Shown here in pieces: positions 7,359-14,618 of a DNA stretch of 21,207 nt. Source of the stretch: Conexivisphaera sp046536535 (GTDB taxonomy: Archaea > Thermoproteota > Nitrososphaeria > Conexivisphaerales > Conexivisphaeraceae). How positions within the stretch are numbered: position 1 is the stretch's first letter; every line of letters starts with the position of its first letter. The notes under the pieces were generated by a model. It saw only the letters and a program-made list of their open reading frames with translations. It did no database searches and had not been told where the DNA came from. The stretch spans positions 1-21,207 of the forward strand of contig JAWDMO010000015.1 in assembly GCA_046536535.1 (NCBI GenBank). The letters are read 5' to 3'. The translations under genes were made by a program, and so were the position numbers.

Positions 7359-8535
7359 CGCGCCATCCGGAGCGCCCGTACTCGTCGAGGACCCTTCCAT
7401 ACGTGTCCAGCGTGCGATCCGCCAGCGTGTCCCAGGCGTACCGCTCCCGGACGAGCCTGGCGCCCTCCGCGCCCATTCTGGAGGCCCCATCCGGATTGTC
7501 CAGCATCCACGATATCGCATCGGACAGCGCGCGCTGATCGCAGCACGGCACCTTGAGCCCGTTCACGCCGTTCTCCACGACCTCGGCGAGCCCTCCCACG
7601 TCAGAGACGACCACGGGCTTCCCCATGGACATCGCCTCGAGGGCGACTATCCCGAAGGGCTCGTATATGCTCGGGAACACGGCCAGGTCGGCCGCCGCGT
7701 AGAGCTCCATCAGTTCCTCGTCGCTCACGAACCCCGTGAAGTAGAACTTGCTCGAGATGCCTGACGCCTCCACGCTCCTCAGGAGGTTCAGCCTGAGCGG
7801 TCCATCGCCGACCAGCACGAATTTGACGTCCCAGCGCCTGCGCAGGAGCTCCCGCGCGGCGTCCACGAGCACCTCGACGCCCTTCTCGTGGACCATCCTC
7901 CCCACGAAGAGCACCATCTTCTCGCCGTCCGCCGCATATCTCCGCCTGACGGACGCGCGGTCGATGTCAGGGGGCTGTGCCGCGCCGACGCCGTTCGGTA
8001 TCACGTCCACCTTATCGGTGGGCACGCCGAGACATCCCTCGAGCTCCCCCCTCATGTAGCGGCTGCACGCGATGACCCTCCAGCTCTCGTAAGCCAGCCA
8101 CCACTCCATCTCGTGTATGTGCCTCTGCAGGTCGTCGTGTATACCGGACCTCCTGCCGCACTCGGTGGAGTGTATCGTCGATATCAGCGGCCTCCTGAGC
8201 ATGTGCTTGAGCGCGATTCCGGCGGACGCCGAGAGCCAGTCGTGGACGTGTATCAGCGAGAAATCGGCTCCCTCCCTGAGGGCCGCCTCGACCATGCGCA
8301 GGTTGAACTGATGGACCCATGCCGGAAAGTCGGGCGATGGATATCCGGAGCTCCGGATCCTCACCACCTTCAGGTTTCCCTTTACGTCGACGTCGGAGAG
8401 GCCGGGATACTCGAGCGTGATGACCGTCACCTCGACGCCCTTTGCGGCAAGGCTCCTGGAGAGCCAGTAAACGTGCCTGGAGAGGCCGCCCACTATCCTA
8501 GGCGGGTACTCCCAGCTAAGGTGAAGGACCCTCAT
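7306..8535 (-). CDS. GT4-type glycosyltransferase (glycogen synthase-like), copy 2
   Basis: A 409-residue paralogue of the convergent gene. Seen: EYPPRIVGGLSRHVYWLSR at the N-terminus; LIHVHDWLSASAGIALK; STIHSTECGRRSG; VDVIPNGVG; FVGRMVHEKGVEVLV; the E-x7-E motif in SIYEPFGIVALEAM; and VSDVGGLAEVVENGVNGL, which is better conserved than in copy 1. The final 17 or so residues (Arg-rich, ending VRSSYRR) are read from the strand opposite the 3' end of copy 1 and are unlikely to be conserved. The ATG at 8535 lies inside the last codons of the upstream half-glycosyltransferase (20-nt overlap), so translation is probably coupled. It is the last gene of the minus-strand glucan operon. Likely elongates an alpha-glucan; product and donor not provable here. 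Confidence 0.9.
   Translation of the reverse strand: MRVLHLSWEYPPRIVGGLSRHVYWLSRSLAAKGVEVTVITLEYPGLSDVDVKGNLKVVRIRSSGYPSPDFPAWVHQFNLRMVEAALREGADFSLIHVHDWLSASAGIALKHMLRRPLISTIHSTECGRRSGIHDDLQRHIHEMEWWLAYESWRVIACSRYMRGELEGCLGVPTDKVDVIPNGVGAAQPPDIDRASVRRRYAADGEKMVLFVGRMVHEKGVEVLVDAARELLRRRWDVKFVLVGDGPLRLNLLRSVEASGISSKFYFTGFVSDEELMELYAAADLAVFPSIYEPFGIVALEAMSMGKPVVVSDVGGLAEVVENGVNGLKVPCCDQRALSDAISWMLDNPDGASRMGAEGARLVRERYAWDTLADRTLDTYGRVLDEYGRSGWRARACPRPTNRVRSSYRR
7606..7703 (-). repeat. 98-bp inverted repeat, arm 2 (inside GT4 copy 2)
   Basis: Reverse-complement partner of 7015-7112, separated by 493 bp that contain the 3' ends of both convergent glycosyltransferase genes. Checked block by block by eye with no mismatch. 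Confidence 0.97.
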
Positions 8536-9094
8536 GGCCGCTATACCTCGATAGGATAGATGCCATGTCCTCCGGGCGCTGCGCGAGGACCACGCTGTCG
8601 CCCGGGACCTGATACTCGTACTTCATCCTGATGAGCGAGGCGCGCGAGCGCGCCGCCACGACGTCCGATTCATGGGCGGCGCGCATCTCCAGGTTCCGGA
8701 TGGCGGCCGACTGTAGATCCGCACCAGTGGGGCTGGAGTCGCCGAGCGACACCACGAGGGGCAGCCTCAGCCATCCCTTGATCGATGCCCCCAGCGAGGC
8801 GCCCGCCCACCCGTATCCGACTATCATCACTGGATCGCATGGATCCAAGGGCCCGTCCATCAGGCCGGAGATCGCCCTCGCGAAATCGCCCAGGGAGGAT
8901 ATGACCGCCGACACGACGCTCGTGTTCGTCTTGACGGTTATCGCGACGGGATAGCGCGCTCCGTCCAGGGGGCCATCCGAGTTCCACGCGTAGAGGTGAA
9001 TCGCGGACGCCCCGCGTAGGGCGGCCGAGTCCGCCTCCGGATCGCCGTCTGGGCCCCCGTCCGGGCCCCACGATATCATGAGCAGGGTGCGCAT
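8516..9094 (-). CDS. Half-length glycosyltransferase-like protein (N-terminal domain only)
   Basis: 192 residues from ATG 9094. The layout resembles only the acceptor-side Rossmann domain of a GT4/GT5 enzyme: a first strand MRTLLMISWG, a strand-turn-helix VMIVGYGWAGASLGASIKGW in the place of HVHDWLSA-GIALK, then RLPLVVSLGDSS in place of the strand leading to HSTE, then LEMRAAHESDVVAARSRASL in place of the AD-x-V-AVS segment. It stops where the donor-binding domain would begin; no EKG or E-x7-E motif is present. The similarity is faint and structural rather than sequence-level. It overlaps the full GT4 start by 20 nt and follows the winged-helix gene by 13 bp, so it is embedded in the glucan operon. 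It might be an accessory or regulatory subunit of GT4 copy 2, or a decayed duplicate; the frame is intact. Confidence 0.65.
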   Translation of the reverse strand: MRTLLMISWGPDGGPDGDPEADSAALRGASAIHLYAWNSDGPLDGARYPVAITVKTNTSVVSAVISSLGDFARAISGLMDGPLDPCDPVMIVGYGWAGASLGASIKGWLRLPLVVSLGDSSPTGADLQSAAIRNLEMRAAHESDVVAARSRASLIRMKYEYQVPGDSVVLAQRPEDMASILSRYSGHEGPSP

Positions 9095-9107
9095 GGCCGA
9101 TGCACAC

Positions 9108-9344
9108 CTAGCTCGATATTGATAGCACGGATATCTCCCCCCGGAACGTCAGGTAGAACCCCCCGCCGGTCCTCGAAAGGTAACCCATCCTCTCCCCGAG
9201 CTCCATCAGCCTCGATATGTCGGAGAACGCCATGTCCGGCATCAGCGGACACACCGCGTGGGGCGCCACCGCGCTCTCCTCCCTGACCGCGCCGAGCAGG
9301 TGCATCGCGCGGAGGAGTTCCCTCAGCCTCTCGTCGGACATCAT
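9108..9344 (-). CDS. Small winged-helix-like protein in the glucan operon
   Basis: 78 residues. The ATG at 9344 overlaps the stop of the upstream glucosidase as ATGA, and GGAGG lies 5 nt before it, so this start is well supported. Composition and pattern suggest a compact helical protein ending in a beta wing: LRELLRAMHLLGAVREES, then DISRLMELGERMGYLSRTGG, then FYLTFRGEISVLSI. The second half resembles the recognition helix plus wing (MGYLxRxGGxFYLT) of archaeal winged-helix proteins. No family recognised with certainty. It could be a regulator of the operon or a protein-binding adaptor. It lacks a ligand or metal domain. Confidence 0.7.
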   Translation of the reverse strand: MMSDERLRELLRAMHLLGAVREESAVAPHAVCPLMPDMAFSDISRLMELGERMGYLSRTGGGFYLTFRGEISVLSISS

Positions 9345-11374
9345 CTGCGCCTCCATCCGTAGTGCTCCAGATAGGGATCGCACCAGTGACTCCAGTACTG
9401 CGCCGGGTTCTTGACGGGCACCGGATTCCCGGAGGCCTCCCCGGGACTCGGGTTCCCCCCGATCGGCGCGCTGAAGAGCTCGGACGAGTAACCCACGGCT
9501 CCCTCGGCCAGCATGTGGTCCAGGTTGTTCACGAGGACGCCCTCGACGTCCCTCGAGAGCGCTCCCATCACCTCCAGCAGGTACGGGGTATCCCTCGGCC
9601 AGACGACGTATCCGTGATATTCGGCATCGCCCAGGTAGGGCCTCCTCTCGACGTCCCTCGCGACTATCCCGAACGGGGTCGACCCCTCGCCGAGCACCTT
9701 CATCCTCCTCGACCAAGTGATCCCCTCCACCTGTGGCCATGCCCCCGACAGGTCCCCGTCCGAATATATTATCCCCCTTAGGATCGCCAGCGCCTCCACG
9801 GCCGGGGATCCACGCGTCGCGTCGAGGCGTCCCGTCGATGGATCGTATGTCAGGGGCGGCAGGCTGCCCGGGGAATAGAAGCGCCGCCTGTATCCGTCCG
9901 ACAGCTCCCCGACAAGCCCCTCGACGCGATCCGGGACGGGAAGATTCGCGGACCTGAGGGAGCCGATCAGCCGGCTGTAGGACTCCAGATAGAGCGCGTT
10001 CACCTCGACCAGCGCATAGAGGCCGGAGGGATCCGCCGAGCCGCTCCAGCCGATCGGGAGGCGCGCGGGCCACGGCGTCCCATCCAGGTAGTACCTGACG
10101 TCGATCCACGATGAATCCGCGGGGCAGATCACGAGGCCGTCGTGGAGCCTGCAGCCGGAGAACCCGGTCCTCAGCGCCGATGCCGCGGCATCCGCCACCC
10201 TGGAGGCGGCGGACAGCACGTCGGCGGATCCGGTCAGGGCGTACGCCGATGAGGCCACGTTGAGCAGCTGGGGGAACGCATCACTCGCGTAGTCGCCGGA
10301 TCCCGCGACCGCCCTGAGCCCCCCCTCCTCCACGGCCGACTCCAGGAGCCCGAGGATCAGGTCGGAGAACCATTTGCCGCACCTCAGCGCGTCCACGTAT
10401 GTCAGGGAGTTCCACCTGAGCCCCTCCACGAGGTCCCTGGTCCAGGGACGCCTGAACCACATGGATCCGGCCTCCGGACGATAGATGGAATCCACCGGAA
10501 CGCCGAACGACGCCAGCCTGTTTATCCTGAGGGCTATCGCCTCCAGTATCCCAGGAGGGGCGCTCAGGGACGAGGCTATCAACTTCATCCTCTCGTTCAG
10601 CCTGGACCCGCAGCGCTCGACGTTCCTCCTCTGGGACTGCAGGGGTATCTCGACGTCAAGCGAGCCGTCCTGCGACTCAATGGCGATCGGCGAATAGAGG
10701 TGCGCGGAGCGCTTGACGAACCTGACGGCGCCGCCGTCGACGTACCTGAAGCCGTCGCCGAGCTTGTAGACCCAGTCCGTCCATAAATCGTCCCTGCTCG
10801 ATTGCCCTTTCCACGTCAGGTGGACCGCGAACGGCGCGGCGTCGGATGAAACGAATGCGCTGCCCTCCTGGGCCTCCACGGAGTACCTGGGCCTCGACTC
10901 GACCTCCGCATCCCTCAGGTCGAACAGCGGCATGAACAGCGTGGGCCGGGACGCGCGCACGGCCAGCCTTCCGATCCTCCCGTCGACCCTGAGGCTCACG
11001 TCGACCTTGTAGGTCCTGTCGCGATCGTCCGAGTAGAGGTACTCCACGGAAGTCCTCCAGGATTTGACGGAGGACGGCCTCAGGGACGCCCCGTCCAGCG
11101 GCGCATAGTACACGGCGTCCAGCGTCCTGTAGATCCTGTTGTCCGTGGGGCCCACGAGCAACCCCTGCCATGAGAAGTCCCTGTTGGCGCCGTGCAGGAT
11201 CCCCCTGCTCGTGCCGACGGTCGCATCGAACACCGATGTGGAATACTCCATGGGGCCGTTCTTCAGCACCACCTGGAGATTCCTCGCGAAATCCCAGTCC
11301 GGATCCTCGTCGACGCCCGACTCGACGTACACGTCCCCGCCGTTCGTGAGGTATATCTTGGGCGCAGTTCCCAT
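9341..11374 (-). CDS. Glycogen debranching enzyme-like (amylo-alpha-1,6-glucosidase) glycoside hydrolase
   Basis: A 677-residue two-part protein. Residues 1-260 form a beta-rich N-terminal domain (WDFARNLQVVLKNGPMEY, HGANRDFSWQG). From about 275 to the end it looks like an (alpha/alpha)6 barrel, with MWFRRPWTRDLVEGLRWN (RPWTRD near 309-314), SSWIDVRYYLDGTPWPARLP, YHGYVVWPRDTPYLLEVM and GAVGYSSELF. This order resembles the GDE_C/GH133 and related GH15-type families, which remove alpha-1,6-linked glucose or trim glucans. The catalytic acids are likely among the acidic residues of WTRD, DSSWID and SSELF, but I cannot assign them. ATG 11374 is chosen because GGTGATCC lies just upstream and the open frame above it runs through an IS remnant. 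It ends in ATGA with the small winged-helix gene. Confidence 0.8.
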   Translation of the reverse strand: MGTAPKIYLTNGGDVYVESGVDEDPDWDFARNLQVVLKNGPMEYSTSVFDATVGTSRGILHGANRDFSWQGLLVGPTDNRIYRTLDAVYYAPLDGASLRPSSVKSWRTSVEYLYSDDRDRTYKVDVSLRVDGRIGRLAVRASRPTLFMPLFDLRDAEVESRPRYSVEAQEGSAFVSSDAAPFAVHLTWKGQSSRDDLWTDWVYKLGDGFRYVDGGAVRFVKRSAHLYSPIAIESQDGSLDVEIPLQSQRRNVERCGSRLNERMKLIASSLSAPPGILEAIALRINRLASFGVPVDSIYRPEAGSMWFRRPWTRDLVEGLRWNSLTYVDALRCGKWFSDLILGLLESAVEEGGLRAVAGSGDYASDAFPQLLNVASSAYALTGSADVLSAASRVADAAASALRTGFSGCRLHDGLVICPADSSWIDVRYYLDGTPWPARLPIGWSGSADPSGLYALVEVNALYLESYSRLIGSLRSANLPVPDRVEGLVGELSDGYRRRFYSPGSLPPLTYDPSTGRLDATRGSPAVEALAILRGIIYSDGDLSGAWPQVEGITWSRRMKVLGEGSTPFGIVARDVERRPYLGDAEYHGYVVWPRDTPYLLEVMGALSRDVEGVLVNNLDHMLAEGAVGYSSELFSAPIGGNPSPGEASGNPVPVKNPAQYWSHWCDPYLEHYGWRRR

Positions 11375-11396
11375 GGGGATCACCGCGCGCCCGGCA

Positions 11397-11404
11397 TATT
11401 TAAC
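11397..11404 (-). promoter_or_regulatory. TATA-like box of the GDE-like gene
   Basis: Minus strand GTTAAATA about 26 bp before ATG 11374. A second AT box, TTTAAA (11413-11418), would give a 15-nt leader that includes the GGTGATCC ribosome-binding site and so may be the one used. Both abut the IS-like remnant. Confidence 0.4.
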
Positions 11405-11418
11405 ATTTGGGAGTTTAA

Positions 11419-11527
11419 AGGGGGCGGAAGTCCACTCCCTTGCGGAAGGGGATGGATTAGCCCCCTTATGATATGTTTGCGTCTCAACGAACCGGGAAGC
11501 CCCGTCCGCGAGGGCGGGGTAGTTCAC
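11419..11527 (+). mobile_element. Mini IS200/IS605-like element (copy B, MITE/PATE type)
   Basis: About 110 bp holding two hairpins and no gene. Left hairpin: TCCACTCCCTT (11431-11441), loop GCGG, AAGGGGATGGA (11446-11456), an 11-bp stem with one C-A mismatch. Right hairpin: CCCCGTCC (11500-11507), loop GCGA, GGGCGGGG (11512-11519), followed by TAGTTCAC. Both ends match copy A at 1507-1753, with the middle deleted. The AAG-hairpin-TAGTTCAC arrangement is one I associate with right ends of IS605-type tnpB elements, where the transposon guide RNA scaffold ends. The left border abuts TTTAA (11414-11418), a plausible target/TAM sequence. The whole GH57-GDE gap is made of this element plus a promoter. 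Confidence 0.65.
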
Positions 11528-13017
11528 GGAGTGGGCGGGGATCCAGGGCCAGGGCGATGGCGCCGAAGGACCATCAGGGCCGCGCGGGCCGGATCCGGCG
11601 CGCGGGACGCCTCCTCCAGCTCGTCCGCCAAGCGATCCCAGAGCACCACGTGCCTGACCCAGGACTGCACGTCGCCCCTCGCCAGGTGCTCGGCCATGGC
11701 CGACTTACATCCAGATATGCAACCGTGCAGATCCTCCAGGTCCCTCAGCTCGACGTCGCCGCCGGGGGTCCTCGCGATGAACGAGAGCCTGTGCGGCGTC
11801 CTGAGGCGCCACGCCGCGACGTCGATCCCGGATGAGTACGCGCGCAGGACGTCGGCGTATAGCGAGAGGAGCGAGTGGAGGTAGCTCGTGTACGCGCCCA
11901 GTGGATCCTTGTACGGGCTGAAGTACTCGTGCACGACGCCCGATGGGCCGCGCTTCACCGACATGTAATAGAAGTTGTCGCTCATGCCGAGGTACCTCCA
12001 GTGCACCAGGAGCTCCCCCCCGACGGCCCTGGCGTAGGATCCAGCCTCCTCGTAGAGCATCAGCGCGCGCGATTGTTCATCGGATCCGGCCCACGCGGTC
12101 GCATCCTTCTCGACGTCGGCCCAGCTGATGGTGTTCCAGGGCGGAACGTCGATGCGGCCCACGGGGCTGAGCCTCCTCGCCGCCTCGGATACCCCCACGG
12201 CCTCCACGCCGGCGCCCTCCAGCTCGCGGGGGAGCGCCTCCAGGAATTCGAGGATGCCGGTCTCCCTCCAGTGGTGCTCGCCGAACGTCTCGAAGTCCAT
12301 CGCCACGAAGACGATATCCCCGGGGCTGGCCGCTATCCAGGATGCGTATTTGTCGGCCGTGAGCGGATACTGATCCCACGCGGTGTTCGAGAACCTGAAG
12401 GCCACGTCGTCGCTCAGCCTGTAGTTCCTGAGGAGGAGCGCCGGGCCGGAGCGGGAACTGTAAAGGTAGTTGGGGCTCCTCCAGCCCAGGATCCTGTCCG
12501 CTCCCTCGGTCAGTGCGACGCCGAATCCCGCGCGCGAGAGCGCCATCCCTATGTCGTCGTTGTAGAGCATCTCTGTCGCCTCGGCGGCCCCGGGCCGCCT
12601 GCCCAGCCCGGACTCCACGGCGTCGGCCTGTGAGCGGACCTGCTCCTCCATCTCGTCCAGGTCCCCGAGCAGCGGGGACACGCCGTGGTAGTACGGCTGC
12701 GCCACGGGCTCCGCCCCTGCGTCCACCGCCGTCCGGAGCTCGCGCAGGACCTCCGGCGCGTGCTCCGCCGCCTGCTCCATCCAGACGCCGCTCGGGCTGA
12801 ACGAGAATCTGAAGCCGCGCGCCGCCGCTGAGGCGAGGATCCGCGACGCGGGGAGGTAGCATTTCCCCGATACGCGGCGGAAGACCTGCCCGTCCAGGAG
12901 CCCGTCGTACGAGGCGGCCGGGCCGCCCCTGGTCCTCTCCAGGAGCGAGCGGGGGCTGAGGGGCCTCGTCCTCCTGGGCTGGTGCATCTCGAACATGAAC
13001 GCGACGAGGCGTGCCAC
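11524..13017 (-). CDS. GH57 family alpha-amylase-like glycoside hydrolase
   Basis: 497 residues, intracellular by lack of a signal peptide; expected to cleave alpha-glucans. GH57 features in order: the HQP motif (12-14) in FMFEMHQPRR; SFSPSGVWMEQ; PYYHGVSPLL; the nucleophile region EATEMLYNDDIG with Glu149; LTEGADRILGWRSPNYLY; the acid region VAMDFETFGEHHW with Asp241; and a helical C-terminal part with GELLVHWRYLGMSDNFYYMS. The TEMLY and GWRSPN segments match the amylase subgroup rather than branching enzymes or 4-alpha-glucanotransferases, but subgroup assignment needs alignment. The GTG start at 13017 is 26 bp from a TATA box shared with the divergent phosphorylase. The stop codon (11524-11526) lies inside the terminal TTCAC of the IS-like element, so the original C-terminus may have been altered. 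Confidence 0.88.
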   Translation of the reverse strand: MARLVAFMFEMHQPRRTRPLSPRSLLERTRGGPAASYDGLLDGQVFRRVSGKCYLPASRILASAAARGFRFSFSPSGVWMEQAAEHAPEVLRELRTAVDAGAEPVAQPYYHGVSPLLGDLDEMEEQVRSQADAVESGLGRRPGAAEATEMLYNDDIGMALSRAGFGVALTEGADRILGWRSPNYLYSSRSGPALLLRNYRLSDDVAFRFSNTAWDQYPLTADKYASWIAASPGDIVFVAMDFETFGEHHWRETGILEFLEALPRELEGAGVEAVGVSEAARRLSPVGRIDVPPWNTISWADVEKDATAWAGSDEQSRALMLYEEAGSYARAVGGELLVHWRYLGMSDNFYYMSVKRGPSGVVHEYFSPYKDPLGAYTSYLHSLLSLYADVLRAYSSGIDVAAWRLRTPHRLSFIARTPGGDVELRDLEDLHGCISGCKSAMAEHLARGDVQSWVRHVVLWDRLADELEEASRAPDPARAALMVLRRHRPGPGSPPTP

Positions 13018-13038
13018 GCGGGTTAACGGAGTGCCACG

Positions 13039-13050
13039 CTTAAATATATG
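13039..13050. promoter_or_regulatory. Shared bidirectional TATA box between GH57 and glycogen phosphorylase
   Basis: CTTAAATATATG is the only AT-rich element in the 50 bp between the two divergent start codons. Its core TTAAATAT (13040-13047) reads ATATTTAA on the other strand. The centre is about 25 bp from ATG 13068 and about 26 bp from GTG 13017, which predicts leaderless transcripts both ways. Confidence 0.6.
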
Positions 13051-13067
13051 ATGGACATCCCGATCCT

Positions 13068-14618
13068 ATGGTCGATGCCGCGCGGACCGTGCTCAGCGTA
13101 ACTCCGGACCTCGCGCTCAACGTGGGGAACACGTACGCGGGCGGCCTGGGGGTTCTGGAGGGCGACAAGTTCTACGCAGCGGCCAGGATGGGCCTCGACT
13201 ACAGGGTCCTCACGCTCTACTACAGGAACGGCTACGTGGGCTACGAGTTCGACGCGGAGGGAAATCCCGTGCCGATCCCCCAGCGGCAGCCGGAGGACTT
13301 CACAGGGAGGCTGAAGGTCGCCGATGAGTTCAGGGTCAGGCTGAGGGGGGAGGAGGTCCCCGTCCAGGCGCTCGAGCTGAAGGAGGGAGGGGCCAGGGCG
13401 ATCCTGTTCAACCCGACGTCGCCCGAGTGGGCCGCGAAGCTCGCCGACAGGGTCTACATAGAGGACAGCCAGGAGGAGGGGTTCCTGAAATATGTCCTCC
13501 TGGCCAGGGCGAGCGATGCCTACATAAGGAGGAACGTGGGGCTGGATGGCATAGATTTCATAGACCTCCAGGAGGCCTACACCGCGCTCCTGCCCCTCTC
13601 CCTGAGGGTGCCCGGCAAGTACAGGCTTGTGATACACACCGCTGGTCCATGGGGACATCCGTCGTTCCCCAGGGAATACTTCGCCTCGGAATGCGGGTAT
13701 GCGTTCGCCGACGAGAGGATGACGCTGACCGAGCTGGGACTCTCGCTCGCGAGGCAGGCGTTCGCCGTGTCGGCAAAGCACATGGACGTCCTCGCGAAGG
13801 TGTTCCCGCACCACATGGAGAAGATCAGCTACATAACGAACGGGGTCAACCTGGAGAGGTGGATGCACGCCGACATCAAGGCGATGTACGAGAACCACGG
13901 GCTGAGCGTGGACAGGTTCCTGGCCGCCAGAAACGGGCTCAGGAGGTCGCTGGAGTCCCTCCTGGGGAGGTACAAGGACGTCGACCTGGGGAGGAGGATG
14001 GTGGTCGTGTGGGCGAGGAGGCTCGTGCCCTACAAGAGGCCCGGGCTCGTCGCCCGCCTCGCGTCCGAGCTCAGGGACCTACCGATCACGTTCGTCCTGG
14101 GCGGAAAGGCGCACCCGAAGGACGGTATCGGCCTGGAGACGATGAAGCTGTTCATGCGCCTGCACAGGGAACTCGACAACGTCGTGTACATCCCGAACTA
14201 CGGGATGGAGGAGGCCAGGGTGCTCCTGAGCGGCGGGGACCTCCTGCTCTTCACGCCCTTCTCCGGATGGGAGGCGTGCGGCACCAGCTACATGAAGGCC
14301 GGCATCAACGGAGTTCCGTCGATATCGTCGAGGGATGGGGGCGCCCTGGAGATGATAGTCGATGGGGTGAACGGGTGGTTCTTCGGGGACGACCTGAGGA
14401 ACCTGCTGAACTACGGAGGGGAGGAGGCGCGGAGAATCGACGAGGCGGAGTACGCGCAGCTCAGGGATCTGGTGGTGAGGGTCCATCGCATGTACTCCGG
14501 GGACCCCGTGTCCTTCTACAGGGTGGGGCTGAGCGCGCTCAGGGGGTTCGCCGCCAGGGCGAGCATGGAGAGGGTCATGAGGGAGTACTACCCCGAGCTC
14601 CTAGGGATAGTCGCGTAG
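13068..14618 (+). CDS. glgP: Alpha-glucan (glycogen/maltodextrin) phosphorylase, short archaeal type
   Basis: A GT35 enzyme that releases glucose-1-phosphate from alpha-glucans with PLP as cofactor. 516 residues, far shorter than the roughly 800 of classical phosphorylases, as in other archaeal short forms. Seen: NTYAGGLGVLEGDKFYAA (family: xxYAGGLGVLAGD), a segment usually preceded by about 100 residues absent here; VIHTAGPWGHPSFP; ISYITNGVNLERWM; VVVWARRLVPYKRPGLV; FVLGGKAHPKD; and the PLP site EACGTSYMKAGINGVPS with Lys410. The ATG at 13068 is about 25 bp after the TATA box, so the mRNA is probably leaderless. It diverges from the GH57 gene, and its stop directly abuts the stop of the convergent radical SAM gene. 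With the glycosyltransferases and GDE-like enzyme it completes synthesis and breakdown of a storage glucan. Confidence 0.9.
   Translation: MVDAARTVLSVTPDLALNVGNTYAGGLGVLEGDKFYAAARMGLDYRVLTLYYRNGYVGYEFDAEGNPVPIPQRQPEDFTGRLKVADEFRVRLRGEEVPVQALELKEGGARAILFNPTSPEWAAKLADRVYIEDSQEEGFLKYVLLARASDAYIRRNVGLDGIDFIDLQEAYTALLPLSLRVPGKYRLVIHTAGPWGHPSFPREYFASECGYAFADERMTLTELGLSLARQAFAVSAKHMDVLAKVFPHHMEKISYITNGVNLERWMHADIKAMYENHGLSVDRFLAARNGLRRSLESLLGRYKDVDLGRRMVVVWARRLVPYKRPGLVARLASELRDLPITFVLGGKAHPKDGIGLETMKLFMRLHRELDNVVYIPNYGMEEARVLLSGGDLLLFTPFSGWEACGTSYMKAGINGVPSISSRDGGALEMIVDGVNGWFFGDDLRNLLNYGGEEARRIDEAEYAQLRDLVVRVHRMYSGDPVSFYRVGLSALRGFAARASMERVMREYYPELLGIVA

Noticed and set aside
9108..10109. A 333-codon frame running upstream from the winged-helix gene
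   Set aside because: Everything above 9344 is out-of-frame reading of the GDE-like gene; the ATGA overlap and GGAGG site fix the start at 9344.
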